This document shows, one piece after another, positions 46,521 to 55,990 of a DNA stretch of 64,000 nucleotides (positions are counted from its first letter, which is position 1; each line of letters starts with the position of its first letter). Origin of the DNA: Ascaphus truei (taxonomy: Eukaryota > Chordata > Amphibia > Anura > Ascaphidae). Under the pieces are notes generated by a model, which searched no databases, was not told the DNA's origin, and saw only the letters and a list, made by a program, of their open reading frames with translations. The stretch covers positions 1 through 64,000 of the forward strand of contig WSYH01001938.1 of NCBI GenBank assembly GCA_036426205.1, read 5' to 3'. Position numbers and translations under genes: made by a program.

Positions 46521-47395
46521 GGCACTGTATCGTTTATAGGTGTCATTGGATGTGCACTGAGCTCTGTCTGTGTTTCATGTTCTGTCTCTGGTTTTAAAAA
46601 TATATATTGCCATGCTCAGTAGCACTCCTCTGTGACACATATGCTTATATATATGTTGTGGTTATTTTGGGGGTTCAATATGAGCTTGTAGGTGTCCTGT
46701 ATGTTTTAGAAACCTTGTAAAAAAGAAATAATTAAATTGAAACTAAAAAAGAAAAGCGACCAGTGGGCTTGTCGGGCACCTAGGCGTCGCGCGCATCCGA
46801 AGAAAAGGCAATTTTTGTGGTCGGTTAAGATGTTGCTAGGATTCTCCATGCCCTCCAATATATGCCCCCATTCTTACAGAGCTAGCTTAATTGCAAGAAG
46901 TTCACGGTTACCTACATCATAATGTTGCTCAGCAGGAGAAATATTTTTCAAGAAAAAGGCACATAAGTGGAGTCTGGCTTGAGGTGTCCTTCTTTGTGAT
47001 AGAATGGCTCCGGCCCCGACATCGGATGCATCTATCTCTAAGGTGCATGGTAGTTTGGGATCCGGATGTATGAGGGTGGGTGCCAAAACAAAGGTGTTTT
47101 TTAAGTGATCAAAAGCTAGAATGCCAGCTGGTGACCAGGAAGCAGGATCCGCACCTTTCTTTGTCAAGGCAGTAATGGGAGCTATCGCAGAAGAAAAGTC
47201 CTGAATGAACCTGCGATAATAGTTTGAGAAGCCCAGAAAGCATTGTACGGCCTTAAGAGTAGTCGGGCATGGTCAATCCAGGACTGCCTTTACCTTAGCT
47301 GGATCCATGGTGAGGCCGGTGTCAGAGATAATATACACCAAAAATGCCATGGAGGTTTGATGGAACTGACATTTTTCCAGTTTGGCAAAGAGTAG
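46201..47395 (-). pseudogene. Ty3/gypsy RT-RNase H remnant, minus strand
   Basis: Minus-strand order: [20 protein letters not shown] (47,390), [50 protein letters not shown], then RNase H LEIDASDVGAGAILSQR (about 47,040, catalytic Asp present) and YDVGNRELLAIKLAL. After the insertion at 46,285-46,715 it continues with NVKADALSRQFLVDDKSEDY, the RNase H end and linker, stopping at about 46,201 against the Penelope-like remnant. One TGA at about 47,277 and a TAA at about 46,880. The orientation is opposite to gypsy B, so it is another copy. Confidence 0.88.
46285..46715. mobile_element. Dispersed repeat inserted in gypsy RNase H, with target duplication
   Basis: ACCTTGTAAAAAA is present on both sides (about 46,286 and 46,710), and removing the insert rejoins the gypsy coding sense. 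The inside matches 28,560-28,960, except for a 60-bp (TA)n at 46,476-46,516. A 13-bp duplication points to a LINE-type or SINE-type integration rather than an LTR, in tension with the TGTTAGGTACC LTR-like start at 46,377. Confidence 0.6.
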
Positions 47396-47529
47396 TCATT
47401 TATAGTCATTTTAGATTCATCCATAAACCAAACCAATATGTTCAACACCATATACATCTCTCAAATGTCATATTTTTGATAACCAAATTGAAGGTTCCTT
47501 TTTTATTTTCTACATACAGTACTCTAGAC
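47396..47529. other. AT-rich sequence, no gene seen
   Basis: Unremarkable DNA between the gypsy remnant and the MITE; its last 8 bp are the MITE target duplication. Confidence 0.5.
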
Positions 47530-47867
47530 CAGGGGGGCGCAATCTTTTTCCCCTGCGTCCCCTGCTGGCTTTCCCACTCTCCTCACGCCCCCCCCTCTTA
47601 CCTTGATTCAGACGTCCTGGCGTCATGACGCCACATTGTCATGGCAAAGTGACATCACATGACCCTGCAGCTTCATTTGATTCCGCGTTGCCATGCGACA
47701 CATCACCAGGAGGGTCTGAATCAAGGTAAGTAAAGTTTACCTTACCTTAGTAAGGCCCTTCAGCTCCCCCGGCATTAATTTAAATGCTTTCTGGAAGTGA
47801 GCATGGGGCCTCTGTAAATCCTGCACCCCCTGCACCGAATCTCGCACCCCCCACTTTGCGCACCGCT
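47530..47867. mobile_element. hAT-type MITE, perfect 8-bp target duplication
   Basis: 338 bp. Ends CAGGGGGGCGCAA and TTTGCGCACCGCTG are imperfect inverted repeats. CTCTAGAC flanks it exactly on both sides (47,522-47,529 and 47,868-47,875). No coding capacity. The core (GCATTAATTTAAATGC, TGACATCACATGACCC) matches the array MITEs, so this is a family; the perfect duplication makes this the youngest of the three copies seen here. Confidence 0.93.
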
Positions 47868-47875
47868 GCTCTAGA

Positions 47876-48187
47876 CATATATTTATTTCAATATGTAAAA
47901 AATTAAAGGCTTTTTTAAAATGTGATATTTTTTTTATATTTGAGAAATATTAGTTTTTCTTTCTACATACTGCATCATTTTTGTGCACAATAGACTCTTT
48001 GATAATTAACCTCCCTGGGCTTAGTATTTTAGTAAAAAATATTTTTTCTCAACCTTTGCTTCTTTCTGGATGTTGCTTCATCAATGCACCACTGATCTTT
48101 GGCCATAATCTTTCCTCTTCAGAAGACATTCAAGAAAATGTAGACCACTCTTATTCCCCCACAACTTATTAATTTCCATATTTACAG
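47876..48187. other. AT-rich sequence, no gene seen
   Basis: T-rich flank to the left end of the large transposon. Confidence 0.5.
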
Positions 48188-48189
48188 TA

Positions 48190-48211
48190 CAGCCGCGGCC
48201 CCTTTTATTCT
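48190..48211 (+). repeat. Left terminal inverted repeat
   Basis: CAGCCGCGGCCCCTTTTATT, preceded by TA. Four mismatches over 22 bp against the right end. Confidence 0.75.
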
Positions 48212-48261
48212 TCAACATCACCGCATTTCTCCGGGATTTTTTTCGAATTCCATGCACTTGA

Positions 48262-48316
48262 CCGCGTTCATGCCGCATTCTGACCGCATTCATACCGCAT
48301 TCATGTGGCATTCACA
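48262..48316 (+). repeat. Five 11-bp direct repeats near the left end
   Basis: CCGCGTTCATG, CCGCATTCTGA, CCGCATTCATA, CCGCATTCATG and TGGCATTCACA follow each other with no spacer. 11 bp is close to one helical turn, so each copy presents the same DNA face. They lie 72 bp inside the terminus, where Tc1-family internal transposase sites or element-encoded regulators could bind. Confidence 0.75.
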
Positions 48317-48604
48317 GCAGCGGTTGATGCGCGGTTGATGTGTTTATTGATAATGGTTCGGATTTAATTGGTTGCAATTCTTCGCGTGTCCGCCAGATGG
48401 CAGATATTCATGAATTGTAATGCGCATGCGCTTCAGTAATGTGTCGACTTGCAGGTGTTTCGTTTAATACCACAGTGGTCTATTGTAAATTGGCCTTGGA
48501 ACTGAAGGAAGAGGTTACAATAATGCATCAATTTAGGCTTTTCATATTAAAGAAAGACAAGCACCAGTTTCTGGTCTGGTTATTGTCCAGAGATTCCCGC
48601 CGCC

Positions 48605-49086
48605 ATGAGTGTACAAGTGCAGCCCGTGTTCCAAAAACTTGAAAGAACGTACGCTTATTTAATATGGGCCGCGATTAATGCAACAGATGATAAGATGGCA
48701 ACAGTTGTTCAAATTTATCAGTATTTTATCGAAAACTATGACTTTTACAAATTTTTGCAAGATCCTCATGTGTTGAAGCGTGCAAAAAGAAAAAGTTATG
48801 TAGCGATCCATGTTTTTTTCATATTGATCCCGAATTTATTGGAGGGTATTGGTGTGTATCACCGGGTTTTTCCTGTATCTATGATCATACAGATGGAAAA
48901 AGGCGGAAGGTCATGTTAAAACAAACTAAGAAACGTCAGTCGCTGGCAAGCAATGCGCCAGCACCAGCACCAGCTTCCAATAACGGTCCGACCGTCAGTG
49001 ACAACCCTTGCTGTCTGTCCACGCACGGATACCTGCAGCCTGAGCCGGATTTCGCGTACAGTTTCGAGCAACTTGCATGTACCTAA
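48605..49086 (+). pseudogene. Forkhead-like DNA-binding protein (one frameshift)
   Basis: Forkhead (winged-helix) proteins bind DNA as transcription factors. The ATG sits in a strong Kozak context (CCGCCGCCATGAG). Residues about 12-95 follow the forkhead pattern: RTYAYLIWAAINATDDKM (helix 1 with Tyr-x-Tyr), VVQIYQYFIENYDFYKF (helix 2, IYQ...FY), a basic helix-3 segment HVLKRAKRK, then in the next frame CFFHIDPEFIGGYWCVSPGF (the CF...GGYW strand of the wing) and a basic tail DGKRRKVMLKQTKKRQ. The C-terminus is Ala/Pro-rich and ends FEQLACT. The canonical Trp-x-Asn-Ser-Ile-Arg-His recognition helix is diverged. The frames join if one A is missing from the AAAAA run at 48,790-48,794, a typical sequencing error, so it may be intact. 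Length about 160 codons. Also possible: an unrelated winged-helix protein. Confidence 0.6.
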
Positions 49087-49200
49087 GCGATTTCCAGCCT
49101 CATCAGCTGACTACAGGTGTAGTAGTCACTGTCAATGACGTGTATGATTAAGAATACTGGACTGGCAGTGGCCCGGCGCCAGCTGATTGGGAAATTCTAT

Positions 49201-49526
49201 GGTGAGTAATGTTGCCGTATTTTATTCTGGTTTTTTTATTTTGAAAATATCAATATCAGTGCGATTCAAAAGTCAAGCGATTCTCCTATAAGCAATATCA
49301 TTGGCTGAGCAGCTTCTACAGTAGATACTGCACAATTGGTGAAAAGCTAGGCGCATGCGCATTGGAACCTTCTTGAAACGCATATGCATGTCATTACATC
49401 GGCGGTAGGCGCATGCGAATGTGAACAGAAGACGCCCCCCTAGAAAATTATTGGTGGGAATGACTGTGGGAATTTCTTTAGGGGACTGACCATTACAGTA
49501 AAACTTTTACTTTTGTTTTTCCTCAG
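49201..49526 (+). other. Candidate intron of the forkhead-like transcript
   Basis: Donor ATG|GTGAGT at about 49,200 and acceptor TTTTTCCTCAG at 49,526. The downstream exon has no long frame, so it would be 3' UTR or a short extension. Confidence 0.35.
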
Positions 49527-50218
49527 AAATGAAAACTTTGTCATCTCATGCGGAAAACAGCAAATGGAGGGATTCCGATTGATAATATCGCTTTGTGTAA
49601 CAATGACTGCACGTTGCTGAATCGGATTTAAATACCTGAAATAGTATGCTGATGTTTTCAGACCGTATACAATACTTTTTTATATATACTGTATAATAAA
49701 CCCGAGAAAATAAAAAGTATGCGTTTATTCTACATGTATTCCAGTACATATGTGTATTCTATACCCGTACAGCATGTATTGTTTTAATACTCTTGTGATG
49801 TACAGTACTGAGCATGCCTACAGTATACAGTACAGTATGCCTGGACAGTACTGTACATTCTAGAAACACTGTATTTTGTTACAGTATAAAAGGAGACAAT
49901 GGAACAATTTAAAACAAATCAACATTTTCTTTTAAAGGTAGAGTAAGTACAAAAACATTTATTTACAAATACTGTACAATGTAAAAACATTTTAAGTGTA
50001 CAGCAATTCAAAACATCAACAGGTGTATGGTTCACTGCTACTGAAAACATTTAAGTACAGAAAGTCAAAACATTTACAGTCAGTCAGAATGGTTTACAGT
50101 CACATGGTGTTATTAAAAAAAATTCTTTATTCATAAAATATACAAAACGCAACATCTCCTTTATTAAAGTACAGCAAGTCAAAACATTTACAGTAGGATG
50201 ATATACAGAACAGTAAGT
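49527..50218. other. Non-coding interior of the transposon
   Basis: AT-rich, with recurring ACAGTA / TACAGTAC motifs and CAAAACATTTACAG-like repeats. No gene; probably the converging 3' UTRs of the forkhead-like (+) and BEN-like (-) genes. Confidence 0.4.
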
Positions 50219-50329
50219 CAGGCCTGCACAACTCCAGTCCTTGAGGGCCGCAAACAGGCCTGGTTTTCAGGATAACCTTGAAAACTGGGCCTGTTTCCGG
50301 CCTTCGGGGACTGGAATTGTGCAGGTCCT
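50219..50329. mobile_element. 111-bp foldback MITE
   Basis: CAGGCCTGCACAACTCCAGTCC mirrors the GGACTGGAATTGTGCAGGTCCTG arm, with inner arms GGCCGCAAACAGGCC / GGCCTGTTTCCGGCC. The CAGG...CCTG ends look hAT-like. An ACAGTAAGT motif is present on both sides, but the surroundings are repetitive, so the target duplication is uncertain. Confidence 0.65.
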
Positions 50330-50539
50330 GTGTACAGTAAGTAAAAACATTTCTTTATTAATACAAGTTAAAACACGCAACATCTCCTTTATTAAAGTAC
50401 AGAAAGTCAAAACATGTACAGCACAACAGTATGGTGTTATTAAAATTTTTTATTTATTCATAAAATTTAAAAAACGCAACAGCTCCTTTATTAAAACATT
50501 TACAAAAACATTTACAAAAAATAGACAACAGTTGAACAG

Positions 50540-51992
50540 TCACACAAATGCGTACCCCACCAGATTGTCCTTCCAGGGCCGATGCTTTGTATGGCGCAAA
50601 ATGCCATTAATGGCGTCTCGAACGCTTTTCATTAAAGGATCTGTAATTGAAAAAGAGCGCCGCAATTCCTACACCATAGTCTTTCTTAAATTTTCAGAGC
50701 GCCTTTTTTCGCAATTTCCTTCATAGTTCACTTTGTAGGCCCACTCGCAGTACACCAAGTAGGACACGTGGTGCTTAAACATTAACATTGCATACTTCTG
50801 GGGTAAACCAGCACTCATCACCCTATACTTCTCCCTGAGTGGATTGGGCAGCTCGCACAGGATGATGTCGGGCACCGTATCGATGCAAGCGTATTTAGGT
50901 TGGGTTCTGGGAGCGGGTGTGCTTCTGTGAGTGGGTGTGCATGTGGCGGCGTGCAATGGTAGGTTGTCTGGGAGGAAGCTTTCCTCCTGTCTTGTCGCTG
51001 TGTTGTCTCCTGGCGTGGTCTTGATGGGGTTGTCATGTTATCCTCCTCCTCAACGGCATACATGTACACAAAATCTTGTGTTGGAGGGGGTGCGCTTGTT
51101 GATGGAAGGTGGTCAAAGGTCCCATTCATCACATCCATGCCACCCTCCTGCTCTGGCGTTGGGGATACAGGGGCATGAACACCGAGCAAATGATGTATCC
51201 CCGCTATATCAGTCTCTATCTTCTGCATCCATTGATCCATATTTAGCATGGTCTCCAGAAGCAGATCTATCTTTGCCAGCACAATAGAGTTCCCGGGGAT
51301 ATCCACACTTACCCATTCAGCATGTGGTCTATTGAGCTGGTTCTTGTGCATGGCATGCTGTGGACATCTGGGTGGATGGGTGCTACGGAGGATGAGATGG
51401 GGGTTCCATGGAGAGAAGCGGCAGCGTCGCCGAAGAAGGGTGGAGGAGGTGACCTGTGGATTTCCGGGAGAGGAGAAGCGTCAGCGTCGTCGAAGAGGGA
51501 TGGAGAAAGTGACCTGTGGATTTCCGGGCGAGAAGCGGCAGAGTCGTCTAAGCGTAATGGAGAAAGTGACCCGTGGATTTCAGGGGCACCAGCGGCAGCA
51601 TCGTCGAAGAGCAGTGGCGTAGATGGCCTGTGGGTATCCGGGAGAGCGGCGGCAGCGTCGTGGACGAGATGTGGAGAAGATGGGCTGTAGATTTCCGGGA
51701 GAGCAGCGGCAGAGTCATCGAAGTGTATTGGAGGAAGTGGTCTGCGGGTTCGATGGGTGGGCTGCCATTTGTTTTGCATTGAGTGTACATCACCGTATTT
51801 CTTCTTGACATAATAAGGCTTACGTGTATTGAAACCCTTAACCTTTGGGGTCAGCAGAAGGTTTTCTTTATTAGCCTTAGCCTGTTGCTTTGGCCTTGGC
51901 TTGGGAATGGCTCCTGCCTTTCGCTTTTTCTGCGTGACAGGCACGGCAGAGGCGAGTGGCTACTTGCGTCCGTAGAATCGGGGTTGATCCAT
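50540..51992 (-). pseudogene. Proline-rich protein with BEN-like C-terminus (broken)
   Basis: About 484 codons on the minus strand, between the forkhead-like gene and the transposase. The start is taken as ATG at 51,992 (MDQPRFYGRK, then an in-frame TAG). Next comes a basic segment (TQKKRKAGAIPKPRPKQQAK), then about six units of about 21 residues of the form DDAAA..PEIHRS.SP (51,750-51,400). After a frameshift near 51,330 there is an amphipathic helix (LLLETMLNMDQWMQKIETDI) and a second frameshift near 50,950. The C-terminus (DTVPDIILCELPNPLREKYR, AGLPQKYAMLMFKHHVSYLV, YCEWAYKVNYEG, LRKTMV, TAG at 50,669, ELRRSF, SVRDAINGILR) has the helical pattern of BEN domains, which bind DNA or chromatin. 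The BEN call is tentative. Being divergent from the transposase, the two may share a promoter region around 52,000-52,200. Confidence 0.5.
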
Positions 51993-52229
51993 GGAAGCAG
52001 ATGGCATAATGCAGTATCTGGACAAGGGCAAGTTCAGATAAAGATCATCGAGTGGTGGGCTATGCAAAGTGTGTAACCTTTTATGCATGGCGACGAGTGG
52101 ACGTACTCAAATGTGAGTCATTAACGTATAAATACACCATCCATTTTGTGGATTCACTGCACATTGAATACACATCGACTAAACATCGAATATACATTCT
52201 TGTGTTTGTATTTCTTTCTACTCGCAGAA

Positions 52230-54326
52230 ATGCCTGTTAAAAAGATTTCAAAGGATCTCAGCATGAGAATTAAGGAGATGTACACGAGCGGACACCGAAT
52301 TGCAGATATCCAACGCTGGTTAGCTGCTTCTGGCCAAGTTGTGCCATCAACCACCGTGTGCTATCATGCACACGGAAAAACCAAACAACGCATGAGGACA
52401 CCAACGGTAACTAACGCGTAAGTATATTTATATAACTATATAATGCAGTATATCTATTATTGTTTATATTGCTGCATATTAATATAACTATATAGTATAG
52501 ATCTATCTAATTTTATTTTTATTTCGGTATATTTATATAACAACAGTATATAATATAGTATATCTATTATTGTTTATATTGCTGCATATTAATATAACTA
52601 TAAAGTATATATCTATCTAATTTTATAGTTATTTCGGTATATTTATATAACAACTGTATATAATACAGTATATCTATTACTGTTTTAGATTGCGCTATTA
52701 ATATACATATAGTATAGATCTATCTAATTTTTATAGTTATTTCGGTATATTTATAACTACAGTATATAATACAGTATATCTATTATTGTTTATATTGCTG
52801 CATATTAAATAACATATGAGTATAGATCTATCTAATTTTATAGTTATTTCACTACGTATATTTATATAACTACAGTATATAATACAGTATATCTATTATT
52901 GTTTATATTGCTGCATGTTAATATAACTATATAGTATAGATCTATCTAATTTTATAGTTATTTCGGTATATTTATATAACTACAGTATATAATACAGTAT
53001 AATATTATTGTTTATATTGCTGCATATTAATATAACTATATAGTATAGATCTATCTAATTTTATAGTTATTTCGGTATATTTATATAACTACAGTATATA
53101 ATACAGTATATCTATTATTGTTTATATTGCTGCATATTAATATAACTATATAGTATAGATCTATCTAATTTTATAGTTATTTCGGTATATTTATATAACA
53201 ACAGTATATAATACAGTATATCTATTATTGTTTATATTGCTGCATCTATAATTGTTTACTGTAAATGATGTGCTGTACTTGTGGCCTACTGCACTGTAAC
53301 TTACCGGATTGTTGTTTTTCTGTACACTGTAGGGAGACAACTCTTCTGGTCGACAAAATAACTGAAGAGAATGATGAGAAGAGTGCCTTAAGGGTCAAAT
53401 ACACTCTGCTGCAAAAAAGGATAATCTCACTGTATCCGAGAACAGCATAAAGAAGATGAGACGCAGAATTGGATGGAAATATGGACGTGTGAGGTTAGTA
53501 CTGGACAGTACAGGAGGTTAAAGTGTTGTTTAAGAAACTGTACTGTACCTATAAAATTATTCCTTGTCATTACAGAGCGTACCCTATGATAAGGGATGTT
53601 AACAAGATCAAGAGAGTGGTCCAGGCCCAGGCATGGATTGACAGTGGAGAAACTTTCCAGGATTGCATCTTCACTGACGAGTCTACTGTTTCACTGGAGA
53701 GATTTGCCACCTTTGCATTCCACAAAAAAGGTCGCATATCTATGAAGCCGCGTCCAAAACACCCAATGAAGATGCATGTGTGGGGTGCCATCTCTAGGCG
53801 TGGACCAGGATGCATCGTCATCTTTGAAGGTACAGTAAAATGTATATCACACACTTTTGCCTTATGCACTGTACTGTACTAGTGTGCAGTTTTTGAGCAC
53901 TTTTCTTTTCTTGTTATAGGAATCACGATTTAAAGCTTTTTTCCAAGAGCAAATTGTGCCTGAGATTGTGGAATACATCACACGTGAGTTCCCAGATGGT
54001 CACCGTTTCTACCAGGACAACGATCCGAAGCACACCGTGTCAACAGCGCATATTCTTGAGCGCGGTATCAACTGGGTGAAGATGCCAGCGGAGTAAGTGC
54101 GGTAACCGTGTCTTATTTTTTCCCACTGTTTTTACTGTGTACTGTATCTTTTAACTAATTGTCCTTTTTTTCCCCCTCCAATGACAGATCGCCAGACTTC
54201 AATCCTATCGAAATGGTCTGGCATCAGCTGAAGGACCATATCCTAAAAATCGTGAAACCCTCCAAAAAGGATGAGTTGGCGCAAGGCATAATGAGTTTTT
54301 GGAACGATGTGCTCACCGTGGAATGA
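52230..54326 (+). pseudogene. Tc1/mariner-type DDE transposase, five exons
   Basis: Cuts and pastes the element. Exon 1 (52,230-52,417): MPVKKISKDLSMRIKEMYTS, the first helix-turn-helix, ending at donor GC|GTAAGT; a pyrimidine-AG just before the ATG suggests a 5' UTR intron. Exon 2 (53,333-53,493): second helix-turn-helix, NLTVSENSIKKMRRRIGW. Exon 3 (53,576-53,829): CIFTDES (first Asp) and KMHVWGAISRRGPG. Exon 4 (53,920-54,092): [10 protein letters not shown] (second Asp). Exon 5 (54,188-54,326): SPDFNPIEMVWHQLK (catalytic Glu) to TGA. All introns are GT-AG and phases agree except for two 1-nt slips: a missing A in the run near 53,414, and one at the start of exon 4. About 305 codons, slightly short (Tc1 about 340); YIDHIGK after the TGA suggests a premature stop. 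The second Asp to Glu spacing is 32 residues against 34 in Tc1. Confidence 0.85.
52420..53260. repeat. Tandem repeat filling transposase intron 1
   Basis: About eight units of roughly 105-112 bp marked by GATCTATCTAATTTTATAG and TACAGTATATCTATTATTG. The repeat makes up nearly all of intron 1. Confidence 0.9.
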
Positions 54327-54344
54327 TGCAATAAATATATTGAC

Positions 54345-55990
54345 CATATTGGTAAATATCAAGATGGTTTAGGCAGGCTTGTGAACTTCGCAAGCAAGCA
54401 GTGGTGAAGTTATAGATGCATGTGCAGTAATCATCAGCTATTTAGCTCCCTTCCCAAAGAGGATTACATGCAGGCACAGAGAGGTAAACTCGGCTAGGGA
54501 CTGACGATTAAAACCACAATGACAAGCTTTAGAAACGGAATGGTTCTGGAGAGGTGTCGATAAGAGGTTCAAATCCTTGAGCGAGCCTTGTGTGTGTGTG
54601 TGTGTGTGTGGGAGTGGGGTACAGGGTACAGCTGCATGAAGGATTAGCTGTACTGTAGTTCAAAGACATGACATATTTTCAACAGGCAGGTCATCATAAT
54701 AATTGGATCCCCACACCCCCAAATTCATAAAAACCACACAAATCAACCATGTGCAGTCAAACGCACAGTGTCGCAGTCAAAAGCTACAGCACAGATTGAA
54801 TATCGTAATATCAAGATGGTTTGGGCAGGCTTGGGTAGAAAAAAAAAATACGAGAAAAATAAATATATATTTTTTTGGTCACTTACTCTTGAGCTTTGCA
54901 AGCAAGCACTGGTGAAGTTATAGACGCATGCACAGTAATCATCAGCTATGTAGCTCCCTTCCCAAAGAGGATTACACGCAGGTGCAGAGAGGTGATACTC
55001 GGCTAGGGACGGACGAGTAAAACCACAATGACAAGCTTTAGAAACGGAATGGTTCTGGAGAGGTGTCGATAAGAGGTTCAAATCCTTGAGCGAGCCTTGT
55101 GTGTGTGTGTGCGTGGGGGAGGAGGATTCAGGGTACAGCTGCATGAAGGATTAGATGTACTGTAGTTCAAAGACATGACATTTTTTCAACAGGCAGGTCA
55201 TCATAATAATTTGATCCCCACATCACCAAATACATAAAAAAACACACAAATCAACCATGCGCAATCAAACGCACAGTGTCGCAGTCAAAAGCTACAGTTC
55301 AGATTGAATATTGCAATGTCAAGATGGTTTAGGCAGACTTGTGGAGAAAATAAAAATAAAAAATGACGAGAAAAAAATATATATTTTTTTTGGTCACTCA
55401 CTCTTGAACTTCGCAAGCAAGCAGTGGTGAAGTTATTGACGCATGCGCAGTAATCATCAGCTATGTATCTCATTTCCCAAAGAGGATTACACGCGCTAGG
55501 GACAGACGATTAAAACCACAATGACAAGCTTTAGAAACGGAATTTTTCTGGAGAGGTGTCGATAAGAGGTTCAAATCCTTGAGCAAGCCTTGTGTGTGTG
55601 TGGGGGGGGGGGGGGGGGTGAGGGGGGTACAGCGGCATGAAGGATTAGCTGTACTATAGTTCAAAGACATGACATATTTTCAACAGGCAGGTCATCATAA
55701 TAATTGGATCCCCACCCCCCCAAATACATAAAAACCACACAAATCAACCATGTGCAGTCAAACGAACAGTGTCGCAGTCAAAAGCTACAGCACAGATTGA
55801 ATATCGTAATATTAAGATGGTTTGGGCAGGCTTGTGGAGAAAATAAAAATAAAAAATGAGGAGAAAGAAAAAAATATATATTTTTTTTATCACTCCTTTT
55901 GAACTTCGCAAGCAAGCAGTGGTGAAGTTATAGACGCATGCGCAGTAATCATCAGCTAGCAAGCAGGAATGTGATTGAAACCAGAAAGAC
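54345..55990. repeat. 0.45-0.51 kb tandem repeats at the 3' side of the transposase
   Basis: Units start with AATATCAAGATGGTTTRGGCAGG at about 54,355, 54,808, 55,317 and 55,810. Each holds a CATGCGCAGTAATCATCAGC block, AAGCTTTAGAAACGGAAT, AGGTGTCGATAAGAGGTTCAAATCC and a GT/GGGG run. GGTTCAAATCC matches the Pol III B-box, but I find no convincing A-box. The first unit begins right where the transposase reading ends. Minus-strand frames over each unit are shared shadows. Confidence 0.85.

Noticed and set aside
42012..47395. One gypsy element with its polymerase interrupted by the Penelope-like element
   Set aside because: The gag-protease part is on + and the RT-RNase H part on -, so they cannot be one simple element without an inversion.
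54545..54590. tRNA gene suggested by GGTTCAAATCC
   Set aside because: Only a B-box-like motif; no acceptor, D or anticodon stems can be drawn.
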